Shown: in pieces, positions 8,663-17,064 of the stretch
How the letters are laid out: the number at the start of each line of letters is the position of its first letter
Position numbering within the stretch: position 1 is the first letter of the stretch
DNA from: Aminivibrio sp.
GTDB taxonomy: Bacteria > Synergistota > Synergistia > Synergistales > Aminobacteriaceae
Assembly (NCBI RefSeq): GCF_016756745.1
Contig: NZ_JAESIH010000055.1
Coordinates: 1 to 64,000, forward strand
Reading direction: 5' to 3'
DNA length: 64,000 bases
The notes under the pieces: model-generated
Seen by the model: only the letters and a program-made list of their open reading frames with translations
Told to the model about the DNA's origin: nothing
The model's database searches: none
Position numbers and translations under genes: made by a program

Positions 8663-8697
8663 AGGGGACAGCGGAAAAGCCGTCCTCTTTTTTTATT
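8663..8697. terminator. Terminator between convergent serC and DMT genes
   Basis: AGGGGACAGC pairs with GCCGTCCTCT (with one mismatch and one wobble), followed on the + strand by TTTTTTTATT. It serves serC and possibly the convergent gene. Confidence 0.65.
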
Positions 8698-9604
8698 CTT
8701 CCCGTGCCGCCGGCACTCCGTGGTGATATCGCCTGCCAAGGTTAAAGAGGGCGAGGCCGGAGAGGATGACCGCCCCGCCGATCAGTGTGGCGGAATCCGG
8801 GCTCTCGCCCGCGATGAGGAAGCCCAGCAGACTTGAGAGCAGCGGGGTCACGAACATGTAGTTACTCACCGAGGACGTGTTCCCGGCTTTCTCGAAAGCC
8901 TTCGACCAGGCGACGTAGGCTATGGCACTGGAAAACACGGAAAGCATGGCGAGGTTGAAGAGCTGGGAAGGAGGCGCTGAGGCCAGTTCGATGAACGACC
9001 GGGACGCAAAGACGGCGAGCATGGCGGTTCCCCCCATGATGCTGTAGGCGGCAGTCTGCAGACCGGAGTATTTTTTCGTCAGCCCCTTCTGAAGGAGGTT
9101 GTAAACGCTGAGGACCAGCGCTGCCAAAAGCAGCCAGAGGATCCCCCTGTTTACGGTGAGGGCGCCCTTCATGAGCGAGAGGACCAGGATGCCGCAAAAC
9201 TCCACGGCAATAGCCGCCCATTGGAGCATTCCCACCCTTTCGCCCTGAAACAGGACGGCGAGGAGGGCGGTAATCACTGGTGCGGAGGATATGATAATGC
9301 TGCTTGTTGCCGATGTGACGGTGAGGGAGCCCTGGTTGAAGAATCCCAGGTAAAGAAAGAAGCCTGCTGCCCCGGCTGCTGCGAAGTACTTGAGGTCTTC
9401 CCTCCGGGGGAGCTTCATTCCGGTGCGGAAGCCCACCGCGCCGAGGATGCATGAGGCGATGAGGCAGCGCAGAAAGCCGAGAGAGAGGGGCGAAAAGTGG
9501 GCCAGGGCCAGGCGGGTGAAGACATAGGCCAGGGACCAGCAGAAAATGGCCGTAAAGGCGTAGGGATGGTAGCTTCGAAAAATTTTCAGAAGGGGCACCT
9601 CCAA
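8693..9604 (-). CDS. EamA/DMT-family membrane transporter
   Basis: About 300 residues with ten hydrophobic segments in two EamA halves (first half about 15-140, second about 155-290), the drug/metabolite transporter fold. Features: early CWSLAYVFTRLAL and APVITALLAVLFQGERV at the end of the first half. Likely exports an amino acid or metabolite; the substrate is not predictable. The start is uncertain: the longest frame opens at TTG 9604, but a GGAGGTG lies inside its first codons, so initiation may be a few codons later at a non-ATG codon. Confidence 0.85.
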   Translation of the reverse strand: MEVPLLKIFRSYHPYAFTAIFCWSLAYVFTRLALAHFSPLSLGFLRCLIASCILGAVGFRTGMKLPRREDLKYFAAAGAAGFFLYLGFFNQGSLTVTSATSSIIISSAPVITALLAVLFQGERVGMLQWAAIAVEFCGILVLSLMKGALTVNRGILWLLLAALVLSVYNLLQKGLTKKYSGLQTAAYSIMGGTAMLAVFASRSFIELASAPPSQLFNLAMLSVFSSAIAYVAWSKAFEKAGNTSSVSNYMFVTPLLSSLLGFLIAGESPDSATLIGGAVILSGLALFNLGRRYHHGVPAAREE

Positions 9605-9624
9605 TGGCAGCCCGGGAAAGGGGA

Positions 9625-9657
9625 ACCCTGCGGAAGGGGGGAAGCCTTCCGCAGGGT
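9625..9657 (-). terminator. Strong 13-bp-stem hairpin after gndA
   Basis: ACCCTGCGGAAGG (9625-9637) pairs exactly with CCTTCCGCAGGGT (9645-9657). It lies just downstream of the gndA stop and upstream of the DMT gene on the same strand. Flanked by GTGTTTTT on the + side. Probably ends the sugar-acid operon. Confidence 0.65.
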
Positions 9658-9694
9658 GTCGTGTTTTTCGTACGCAGCTCCGGGGATGGAAAAA

Positions 9695-11146
9695 TCAGAG
9701 CACGTAGGTTCCCGAAACGGTGTCCCCTCCCCGCTCCGTCCAGTTAGTGTGGAAGAATTTGCCCCTTTCGGCGTCCAGCCTCTGGTACATGTGGGCACCG
9801 AAGTAGTCCCGTTGTGCCTGGAGCAGGTTCGCGGGAAGGAATTCGCTGGTATAGCCGTCGAAATAGGCCAGGCCGGAACTCATGGCTGGGATTGGAATGC
9901 CCTGTTTTACGGCAGTGGCCGCCACGTCCCTCCAGGAGGGAATCAGCTCTTTCATCAGATCCTTGAAATAGGGGTCGAGGATGAGGTTGGTGAGGCCGGG
10001 GTTCCGGTCGAAGGCTTCCTTGATCTTGCCAAGGAAAGCGCTGCGGATGATGCACCCCGCCCGCCAGAGAAGGGCGATGCCGCCGTAGTTCAGCTTCCAG
10101 CCGTAGGTCTCCGCAGCGGCCCTGAGGAGGGTGTACCCCTGGGCGTAGGAGATGATCTTGGATGCGAGGAGAGCTTTCCGGATTTTCTCGAGAAATTCGG
10201 CCCTGTCACCTTGGAAAGGGGTCTTTTCCCTTGGGAATTCACCGGCGGCGATCACCCGCTCGTCCTTCATGGCGGAGAGGCACCGGGCGAAAACGGCCTC
10301 GCTGATGAGGGTGAGAGGCACCCCTTCGTCCAGGGCGGAAACGCTCATCCACTTGCCCGTCCCCTTCTGCCCGGCGGTGTCGAGGATCTTGTCCACCAGT
10401 GGTTGTCCGTCGGCATCTTTGTAGGCGAGGATGTCCCTGGTGATCTCGATGAGGTAGCTGTCAAGCTCCGTCTCGTTGAACCGTTTGAAGGCTTCGTGCA
10501 TCTCGTCGGCAGTCATGCCCAGCATGTCCCGCATGAGGTGGTAGGCCTCGCAGATGAGCTGCATGTCTCCGTACTCGATGCCGTTGTGGACCATCTTGAC
10601 GAAGTGTCCTGCGCCGTTGTCGCCCATCCAGTCGCAGCAGGGTGTGCCGTCCTCAACCCTGGCGCTGATGGACTGGAAGATGTCCCTGACATGGGGCCAG
10701 GCGGCGGCCGAACCGCCGGGCATCATGGAAGGTCCCTTGAGGGCCCCCTCTTCTCCGCCGCTGACCCCGGTGCCGATGTAGAGAAGCCCCTTGCTTTCCA
10801 CGTAGGCTGTCCGCCGGATGGTGTCGGAGAAGTGACTGTTGCCGCCGTCGATGAGGATGTCGCCCTTTTCGACGAGGGGCAGAAGTTGTTCGATCATTTC
10901 GTCCACTGCCTTGCCGGCCTGGACCATCATCATGATCTTCCGGGGGCGTTCGAGGCTCTCCACCAGTTCTTCGAGGGAATAGGTGCCGATAATGTTCTTT
11001 CCCTTCGCGCGCCCTTCCACGAAACGGGTGACCTTGTCCGTGGTGCGATTGAACACGGAAACGGTGTACCCCTTGGATTCCATGTTCATGACAAGGTTTT
11101 CACCCATGACCGCCAGGCCGATGAGGCCGATGTCTGCTTTTTTCAT
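9695..11146 (-). CDS. gndA: 6-phosphogluconate dehydrogenase, decarboxylating
   Basis: 483 residues from ATG 11146, with AAGGAG seven bases upstream; the open frame runs on upstream but without homology. Oxidises 6-phosphogluconate to ribulose 5-phosphate and CO2 with NADP. Rossmann motif GLIGLAVMGEN at 7-17, substrate-binding GTGVSGGEEGA, active-site stretch GAGHFVKMVHNGIEYGDMQ. The C-terminus (HTNWTERGG) is the family ending, so it is full length. It follows a PfkB kinase gene by 47 bp, suggesting a two-gene unit for gluconate or ketogluconate use. Confidence 0.95.
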   Translation of the reverse strand: MKKADIGLIGLAVMGENLVMNMESKGYTVSVFNRTTDKVTRFVEGRAKGKNIIGTYSLEELVESLERPRKIMMMVQAGKAVDEMIEQLLPLVEKGDILIDGGNSHFSDTIRRTAYVESKGLLYIGTGVSGGEEGALKGPSMMPGGSAAAWPHVRDIFQSISARVEDGTPCCDWMGDNGAGHFVKMVHNGIEYGDMQLICEAYHLMRDMLGMTADEMHEAFKRFNETELDSYLIEITRDILAYKDADGQPLVDKILDTAGQKGTGKWMSVSALDEGVPLTLISEAVFARCLSAMKDERVIAAGEFPREKTPFQGDRAEFLEKIRKALLASKIISYAQGYTLLRAAAETYGWKLNYGGIALLWRAGCIIRSAFLGKIKEAFDRNPGLTNLILDPYFKDLMKELIPSWRDVAATAVKQGIPIPAMSSGLAYFDGYTSEFLPANLLQAQRDYFGAHMYQRLDAERGKFFHTNWTERGGDTVSGTYVL

Positions 11147-11193
11147 GTCGCAGCTCCTTATCGTCGAGATAGCCGCTCCTCGGAGCGGACCCC

Positions 11194-12279
11194 TTACCGT
11201 TTCACCCGGGCGTTGCCTTCCCACACGCTCCAGACCTGCTCCTCGCTCGCGGGAAGGGCGAAGTCGTAGACCATGGTGGTGGCCATGGCGCCGGTGGCCC
11301 AGCCGAACTGGAGGGCCTTCTCCGGTTCCCACCCCTTGTTCAGGCCGTAGAGCAGTCCGCCGACGAAACCGTCGCCGCCGCCGATGCGGTCGAGGATGTG
11401 GATGGGCCGGGGCGGGGCCTCGAACCAACCTCCGTCCGAGTGAAGGATGGCCCCCCAGAGGTGTTCGTTGGCGTGGACCACCTGGCGGAGAGTGGTGGCA
11501 AAGACGGACGCGTTGGGGAAAGCTTTCCGGGCATTGTCGATCATGCCCTTGAAGCTGTCCATCTTGCCGGCGATATCCGTCCCTCCGGCCTCGGGGCCCT
11601 GGACGCCCAGGGCGAGCTGGAAGTCTTCCTCGTTGCCGATGAGATAGTCCGTCAGGGAGGCGATTTCGTTGAAGAGGGCGTGAAGCTCCTCTCCCCTGCC
11701 CTTCCAGAAAGATTCACGGTAGTTCAGGTCGAAGCTGATGAGAGTGCCGTGGCTCTTGGCGGCCCGGGCAAGCTCGATGCAGAACTGCCCCGTCTCGGGC
11801 GAGAGGGCTGCAATGAGGCCCGAGACGTGGAGCACCCGAACTCCTTCCCGGCCGAAGAGCCGTTCAAGGTCGAAATCCTTGACGTTGAGGGTCCTGCCCA
11901 CTTCCCCGGCACGATCGTTGGTCACCCGGGGTCCCCGGACGCCGTATCCTGTGTCGGCGATGTTGAACTGGTGCCGGTATCCCCACGGGCCTCCCTGGGG
12001 CACTTCCTTCCCCTCAAACTCGATGCCCCGCTTGCGGAGGTCGTTCTTGATGAGTAGCGCTATGGGGCTATCCTTCACGAAGGTGGTGAGAACCTTGACC
12101 CTCTCTCCCAGGGCGGCGCTGACGGTGAGGACGTTGCTCTCTGCGCTGGTGGCCTGGAGGAAGAAATGGTCGCTCACGTGCACAGGCTGCTGGTAAAGGG
12201 GGGTGATCCGCACCCCCATGCTGGTGGGGCAGACAAGCGAGTAGGTCCAGTTTTCCCGAACGGTCGGTTTCATCATCAT
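11194..12279 (-). CDS. PfkB-family sugar kinase (2-dehydro-3-deoxygluconokinase-like)
   Basis: 361 residues. Ribokinase fold: the substrate-side DLNYRESFWK at 184-193, the metal-site NEED at 216-219, and the anion hole with catalytic aspartate GGGDGF at about 300-305 (Asp303). The DxNxRxxLW-type motif is characteristic of KDG and related ketogluconate kinases. Phosphorylates a sugar acid with ATP in the cytoplasm. It stands 47 bp before gndA. KDG kinase is the most likely role; 2-ketogluconate or fructose kinase activity cannot be excluded. Confidence 0.82.
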   Translation of the reverse strand: MMMKPTVRENWTYSLVCPTSMGVRITPLYQQPVHVSDHFFLQATSAESNVLTVSAALGERVKVLTTFVKDSPIALLIKNDLRKRGIEFEGKEVPQGGPWGYRHQFNIADTGYGVRGPRVTNDRAGEVGRTLNVKDFDLERLFGREGVRVLHVSGLIAALSPETGQFCIELARAAKSHGTLISFDLNYRESFWKGRGEELHALFNEIASLTDYLIGNEEDFQLALGVQGPEAGGTDIAGKMDSFKGMIDNARKAFPNASVFATTLRQVVHANEHLWGAILHSDGGWFEAPPRPIHILDRIGGGDGFVGGLLYGLNKGWEPEKALQFGWATGAMATTMVYDFALPASEEQVWSVWEGNARVKR

Positions 12280-12462
12280 ATCCTCCTTCTCGGCAGGAAT
12301 CGGCCTGCTAAAAGATTAAAAACATATTTTTCCGTATTGGCGGCACCGGGCGAAGGCTGTTCTCCCGGAAACAAACCGGCAGTTTCCTGCTCATTTCGGG
12401 GATCGCCCGCACTTTTTACAATATAGCAGAAAAAAGGGGGAATGGCTTCCCCCGGAAAGAGA

Positions 12463-12493
12463 GAAAAAAAGGGCTTCCCGAACGGGAAGCCCT
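12463..12493 (-). terminator. Intrinsic terminator closing the TRAP/aldolase operon
   Basis: GGGCTTCCC - GAAC - GGGAAGCCC (12471-12493) followed on the minus strand by seven T. It lies 23 bp after the aldolase stop and separates this operon from the kinase-gndA unit. Confidence 0.9.
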
Positions 12494-12515
12494 TGCAGCA
12501 ATGGTTTTGGAACTA

Positions 12516-13163
12516 TCAGCCCCTGGTCTGCAGCGAGTGGTACTTGAACTGCTTCCGTGCCTCGTCGAGCCTCATGCCCCGCTCCGTGGCGGAGCGGATT
12601 TTTTCCTCGGCAGTCTCGATCTCAAGAGCGGTGGCGAGGACTTTCTCCTCGAACTCCCGAGGAATGACAACGACGCCGTCGGCGTCGCCCACAACGATGT
12701 CTCCTGGGCGGACCCTGATGTTGGCGATGTTGACGTGGCAGTTGACACCGTCTACCTGAACCCGGTCCTTGCCGGTCCGCATGTATCGGCCACAGCTGAA
12801 GACAGGATAGTCCAGCTCAAAACTACGGTTGGTGTCGCGACACACTCCGTCAATTACTGTGCCCGCGATCCCCCTGCGCTTAGCCACGCTCGTTAGGATA
12901 TCTCCCCAGACAGTGCAGTCCATCCGTCCCTGGTTGTCCAACACGACGACATTGCCTTCCGGCACATCGTCGATAAAGTCGCCCACTGTTCCCTTCTCGA
13001 GGTCAACCGGGCCGTACCTGAGGGTGAAGGCCCGGCCGGAGATTTTCCACGCCGGGTTGAAGGATTTGATGCCGAGGCACTGGCCCGTCAGGCCGTTTTT
13101 ATCGAGGGCATCGGAAATGGTGGATGTGTCGATTTTGTGAAACTGCTCAACGATTTTTCCCAT
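12516..13163 (-). CDS. RraA-fold aldolase (HMG/CHA aldolase type), copy 1
   Basis: 215 residues from ATG 13163 with AGGAG upstream; the longer frame upstream lacks homology. RraA fold with the conserved ending GDIVVGDADGVVVIPRE. It keeps the Arg-Asp pair (Arg109-Asp110, in DGVCRD) that class II pyruvate aldolases such as 4-hydroxy-4-methyl-2-oxoglutarate aldolase need and that the RNase E inhibitor RraA lacks. Likely cleaves a 4-hydroxy-2-oxo dicarboxylate to pyruvate plus an oxo acid. Last gene of the operon aldolase 2 - dctPQM - aldolase 1. Confidence 0.82.
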   Translation of the reverse strand: MGKIVEQFHKIDTSTISDALDKNGLTGQCLGIKSFNPAWKISGRAFTLRYGPVDLEKGTVGDFIDDVPEGNVVVLDNQGRMDCTVWGDILTSVAKRRGIAGTVIDGVCRDTNRSFELDYPVFSCGRYMRTGKDRVQVDGVNCHVNIANIRVRPGDIVVGDADGVVVIPREFEEKVLATALEIETAEEKIRSATERGMRLDEARKQFKYHSLQTRG

Positions 13164-13267
13164 GATCTGCGCACTCCTTTTTTCTGGTTTTGTTTCGTTC
13201 GTTTTTCTGCTGTCTGCTGTATCCCGAAAAAATAGTACCAGGTGCCTTATGCCGTTTTTGCCCCGCT

Positions 13268-14542
13268 TCAGCGCATGAGGTTCGGCAGGAAGAGAATGAC
13301 CTGAGGGAAGAAGTTTAGTCCGATGAGCGCAACCACCATGGCCGCCACCAGCGGCATAACTTCCTTCACAAGGCTTTCCAGCTTGATGTTGCCGATGTCG
13401 CAGGCGATAAAAAGGCACATGCCCACGGGGGGCGTGTTGTGGCCTATGGCGAGGGCGATGACCATGATGATGCCGAAGAACAGCGGGTCGATCCCGAGAC
13501 TCGTGATGATCGGGTAGAAGATGGGGGCCATGAGCACCATGGCCGCCGTGTTGTTCAGGAAAGTGCCAATGATGAGGAGGATCAGCACCATGATGAGCTG
13601 GACGACGATGGCGTTGTTGGAGAAGCCGAGAATGGAACTGGCGATGGTCTGGGGTATCTGCTCGCTTACGAGAACGAAACTGAGCACCTCGGCGGTGACC
13701 ATGAGGTACATGACGAGCGCCGTGGACTTGGCGGACTTCAGTACGAGCTTGGGAAGATCCTTGAAGGAAATCTCCCGGTGAATGAAAATGCCCACGATAA
13801 GGCCGTACACCACCGCGACGGCCGCTGATTCCGTGGGTGTAAAGATGCCCGCGTAAATACCTCCTAGGATGAGAACGGGCATGAAGATGGCAAACACGGC
13901 CTCCCTGCAGTATTTCAGGATCGTCTTCAGGGAGGTTTTCTCTTCGCCGCGGTATCCCCTTTTCATGGAGATGATGTATTCCACTATCATCAGGGCAATG
14001 CAGATGATGATGCCGGGGATGATGCCCCCCAGGAAGAGGGCTCCGATGGAGACTCCCGTAGAAACTCCGTACAGCACCATGGTAAGGCTGGGAGGAATGA
14101 TGAGGCCGATCGTTCCCGAGGCGGCCACGACCGCGCCGGCGAAATTCCTGTCATATCCCCTCTCCACCATGGGTTTTATCATGACGCCGCCGATGGCGGC
14201 CGTCGTGGCCGGAGCCGATCCCGAAAGGGCACCGAAAAAAGTGGATGCCACCGTGGCGACGAGGGCAAGGCCGCCGCTCATTCTTCCGAAGAAGGCCCCC
14301 GCAAGGTTGACGAGCCTGCGGGACACTCCCCCTTCGCTCATGATGTTTCCGGCAAGGATAAAAAATGGTACCGCCATAAGGGCAAAGGAATTTCCGGCGT
14401 TGAACATGTTCTGCACCAGGACTCCGATGTCAGCGGCTCCGGTGATAACCACCGAGAATATGCATGACAGGCCGATGGCCACGATGATGGGCACGCCGAG
14501 AAGAAGAAACCCGATGAAAAAGACCGCCAGCAGAAAACTCAT
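13268..14542 (-). CDS. dctM: TRAP transporter large permease (DctM)
   Basis: 424 residues with about twelve hydrophobic segments, the large membrane subunit of TRAP dicarboxylate transporters. Family signatures: MAVPFFILAGNIMSEGG, FGALSGSAPATTAAIGG and GHNTPPVGMCLFIACDI. Couples uptake of a carboxylic acid to the sodium or proton gradient. Its ATG overlaps the dctQ stop in ATGA, so the two subunits are translationally coupled. Confidence 0.95.
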   Translation of the reverse strand: MSFLLAVFFIGFLLLGVPIIVAIGLSCIFSVVITGAADIGVLVQNMFNAGNSFALMAVPFFILAGNIMSEGGVSRRLVNLAGAFFGRMSGGLALVATVASTFFGALSGSAPATTAAIGGVMIKPMVERGYDRNFAGAVVAASGTIGLIIPPSLTMVLYGVSTGVSIGALFLGGIIPGIIICIALMIVEYIISMKRGYRGEEKTSLKTILKYCREAVFAIFMPVLILGGIYAGIFTPTESAAVAVVYGLIVGIFIHREISFKDLPKLVLKSAKSTALVMYLMVTAEVLSFVLVSEQIPQTIASSILGFSNNAIVVQLIMVLILLIIGTFLNNTAAMVLMAPIFYPIITSLGIDPLFFGIIMVIALAIGHNTPPVGMCLFIACDIGNIKLESLVKEVMPLVAAMVVALIGLNFFPQVILFLPNLMR

Positions 14543-15042
14543 TGTTTGATCTCCTTCATCTGATCTATGGATTTGAGAATAACTTCAAGGAGCATGAATA
14601 GGGAGAGAAAGCTGGCGACCGGCACTATCATGAATACGTATCCCATCTTCAGCCATTCCATAGACGGGGATACCACTTCAAAGTCGATGATCTGCAGGGC
14701 CATGGGATACGAATACCAGACCACGATCGCAAGGAAGAGAAAAGACAGGAGATGGGCCACGATGACGATGATCTGCCTGACAAAGGGGTTCTTTATGGAG
14801 TCGACGAAAAGGGACATGTTTATATGCCTTGACTCCCGGTACAGAAGCACCGCACCGAAAAAGAACACTCCCGAAAACAGGTATCCGGCAAGCTCTTCGG
14901 ACCAGGAGAGGGGCTGTGCAAGAACGTAGCGGAAATAGACTTGCATGACGATGAATACGACCATTCCCGTCATCAGGAGAGTAATCAGGACTTCGAGCAG
15001 CCTGCACAGCCTGTCGTTGATATAGGTTACTGTTTTGAGCAT
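14539..15042 (-). CDS. dctQ: TRAP transporter small permease (DctQ)
   Basis: 167 residues from ATG 15042; the upstream TTG extension was rejected because it contains the ribosome site GGGAGG. Four transmembrane helices with the DctQ landmark PLSWSEELAGYLF. Small membrane subunit binding DctM and the solute-binding protein. Separated from dctP by a large hairpin (15084-15138). Confidence 0.93.
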   Translation of the reverse strand: MLKTVTYINDRLCRLLEVLITLLMTGMVVFIVMQVYFRYVLAQPLSWSEELAGYLFSGVFFFGAVLLYRESRHINMSLFVDSIKNPFVRQIIVIVAHLLSFLFLAIVVWYSYPMALQIIDFEVVSPSMEWLKMGYVFMIVPVASFLSLFMLLEVILKSIDQMKEIKQ

Positions 15043-15083
15043 AATGCGGAAAACCTCCCGTGGGGACAAGAATCAGCAGAACG

Positions 15084-15138
15084 TTCCGGCGATCCGGCTC
15101 AATTCCCGATGGGTAAAGGGAATCCCGGATCGCCGGAA
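15084..15138 (-). promoter_or_regulatory. Large intercistronic hairpin between dctP and dctQ
   Basis: TTCCGGCGATCCGG (15084-15097) pairs perfectly with CCGGATCGCCGGAA (15125-15138); inside, ATTCCC and GGGAAT can extend the stem. No T-run follows. It sits directly after the solute-binding-protein gene, where such structures typically protect the upstream message from 3' decay and so raise binding protein over membrane subunits (inference). Confidence 0.8.
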
Positions 15139-15154
15139 GTATCTGGAGTAAGGG

Positions 15155-16135
15155 CTACTTTCTGCCGGTTGCCGCCAGAATCTTGTCCAGCATTTCACCG
15201 TACTTTTCCCTGTATTTCTCGTAGACGGGAGCAACGGCCTGCCTGAAGGGTTCCTTGTCGGGGCGGGTAAAGACAACGCCATGGGCTTCGCACTGTTTTA
15301 CTTCCTCGTCGTCGAGTTTTCTCTGGTTGTCGTAGGAGAACCGGCTGACCTTTTTCGCCTCTTCGATGAAAATCGCCTTATCCTCTGACGGAATGGAACT
15401 CCAAAGCTTGTTGGACATGATGAGCACGCCGGGCATGTACATGTAACCCACGAGGGCCGCCGTCTTGGTGAGTTCGTAGTATTTTTGGGTGAGCATGTGA
15501 GTGAGGGTTCCCTCACAACCGTCGATGGTGCCGAGCTGCCAGGCGGAATAGACGTCGTTGAAGCCCATGGGAACGGCGCTGGCGCCCATGGCGTTGATGG
15601 TGTCGATCATCTCGGCGGAGTTGACGACCCGGAGCTTCATTCCCTTGAGATCGTCGGGATGGTTCACGGGCCTGGGGGGGAAGAGGTGGCGGAATCCGCT
15701 CTCGAACCAGCCGATGACCACGAGGTTCCTCTTGGCAAGACTTTCTGCGAATTCTGCGCCGATAGGTCCGTGCAGCACTTCATAGGCTTCCTCGGAGTCG
15801 TTGAAAAGGAAGGGGAGGTTCAGGACGCCGATCTTGGGGCTGTAGGACGTCAGGAGCGACCCCGTGGCCATGACCATGTCCCTGGTTCCGAGCTGGCAGC
15901 CTTCGATGAGCTGGTTCTGCTTGCCGTACAAATCCGAATGATACACTTCCAGCACGTAGCGGTTGTTGGTCGCCTCGGCAATCTGCTTCCCCCACATCTC
16001 AAGGTACAACTGATAAGGGAACTGGGCGTTTCCGCTGTGCCCCACCTTGATCACCCTGGGAGCGGCAAAGGCGGTTGAGACAGCCAGAAGTATACAGAGC
16101 AGAATTACGATGCCAAACAGTCTTTTCCCTTTCAC
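15155..16135 (-). CDS. dctP: TRAP transporter solute-binding protein (DctP)
   Basis: 326 residues from GTG 16135, picked because AAGGAGG stands eight bases upstream. Signal peptide at 1-25 (KGKRLFGIVILLCILLAV... AFAAP). DctP family: the binding-site region FRHLFPPRPVNHPDDLKGMKLRV with the conserved arginine that salt-bridges the carboxylate of the ligand, then GWFESG and SNKLWSSIP. Periplasmic or surface receptor for the DctQM permease. The ligand is probably a carboxylic acid related to the substrates of the flanking aldolases. Confidence 0.93.
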   Translation of the reverse strand: MKGKRLFGIVILLCILLAVSTAFAAPRVIKVGHSGNAQFPYQLYLEMWGKQIAEATNNRYVLEVYHSDLYGKQNQLIEGCQLGTRDMVMATGSLLTSYSPKIGVLNLPFLFNDSEEAYEVLHGPIGAEFAESLAKRNLVVIGWFESGFRHLFPPRPVNHPDDLKGMKLRVVNSAEMIDTINAMGASAVPMGFNDVYSAWQLGTIDGCEGTLTHMLTQKYYELTKTAALVGYMYMPGVLIMSNKLWSSIPSEDKAIFIEEAKKVSRFSYDNQRKLDDEEVKQCEAHGVVFTRPDKEPFRQAVAPVYEKYREKYGEMLDKILAATGRK

Positions 16136-16237
16136 TGAAATAGCCTCCTTCTGTGGATACAAATTTTTGCACCATTCTCATTTCTGCCTTAAGTTTCGAC
16201 GGAAATGAGAAAGAACGGGAAAAACTTCCAGGAAAAC

Positions 16238-16906
16238 CTACTGTTTCATGCCGACGCTTTCCGGAACTCCGTCCAGCTTGAGCAGGTTGTAGAGTGTTTC
16301 TCCCTTTTCTATCCTTTCTCTTATTTCCCTTTCCTTGTTCACCACGGCTCGGCTTTTTTCCAGGATTTCCTCCGCTTTTCCCGAGGGAATGACCACGATG
16401 CCATCAGCGTCACCCACCACAAGATCACCCGGAAGAACCGGAACATTTCCGCATGACACAGGAATATTGACGGACCCCGGCGAGGCCTTGAAGCCTCCCT
16501 GAGGAGAGACCGACCGGGCAAAAACGGGCAGGGGCGACGCGGCAAGCTCCTGGCAGTCCCGGACGCCACCGTCGAGGATGACGCCCCCGAGCTTCTTCTG
16601 CCGGGCCATCTGGTTCATGAGACCGCCCCAGAGCCCGGTGTCGTATATTCCGCCCGCATCGATTACAAGGACGTCGCCAGGCCTGGCCATCTCCAATGCG
16701 ACATGGATTGCCAGGTTGTCGGCCCGGTAGGTCTGGACTGTCAGGGCGGGACCGCAGAGTCTCATATCCGGGTTCATGGGTTTGATCATCCACGACATGC
16801 ACCCGAACCGCCCGCGGGCATCCCCGATGTTGGCCACGGGAATATTGCGGTACCCCTCGATTATTTCCTTCGGTATCACGTCGCAGCAGGGATTCACTAG
16901 AAACAA
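16238..16906 (-). CDS. RraA-fold aldolase (HMG/CHA aldolase type), copy 2
   Basis: 222 residues starting at TTG 16906 (GAGGTG eight bases upstream) or at the GTG three codons later. Same fold as copy 1 but clearly diverged. Arg116-Asp117 in LDGGVRDC keeps the aldolase pair, and LPGDLVVGDADGIVVIPSG is the family C-terminal block. First gene of the operon, 102 bp before dctP, and divergent from the LysR gene. Probably a pyruvate-releasing aldolase or an oxaloacetate-decarboxylase-type relative. Confidence 0.82.
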   Translation of the reverse strand: MFLVNPCCDVIPKEIIEGYRNIPVANIGDARGRFGCMSWMIKPMNPDMRLCGPALTVQTYRADNLAIHVALEMARPGDVLVIDAGGIYDTGLWGGLMNQMARQKKLGGVILDGGVRDCQELAASPLPVFARSVSPQGGFKASPGSVNIPVSCGNVPVLPGDLVVGDADGIVVIPSGKAEEILEKSRAVVNKEREIRERIEKGETLYNLLKLDGVPESVGMKQ

Positions 16907-16984
16907 ATCTTCTCACCTCGGTCTCGCAAAAAAGAACATTTCGCTTTGATTTCCGAGCGCATGCAGTTCGGCAAAAGAACTATA

Positions 16985-17062
16985 CCGCAATACCACTACT
17001 TCGTAAAACAAAGATTTTCGTTATATAATATTATCTAAATAAATATATTCGGGGAGGAAGCG
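16985..17062. promoter_or_regulatory. AT-rich divergent promoter/operator region (lysR / aldolase-TRAP)
   Basis: Between the divergent genes lies an AT-rich block with TATAAT (17024-17029) inside the palindrome ATAATATTAT. A TATAAT-like box is readable toward lysR. The ribosome site GGGGAGGAAG precedes the lysR ATG at 17065. A LysR-type T-N11-A site is expected here but no single best match stands out. Confidence 0.4.
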
Positions 17063-17064
17063 AA

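Noticed and set aside
9497-11269. 590-codon open frame on the plus strand
   Set aside because: It lies antisense to gndA and the DMT gene, has no family motifs and is explained by the GC-rich codon use of gndA.
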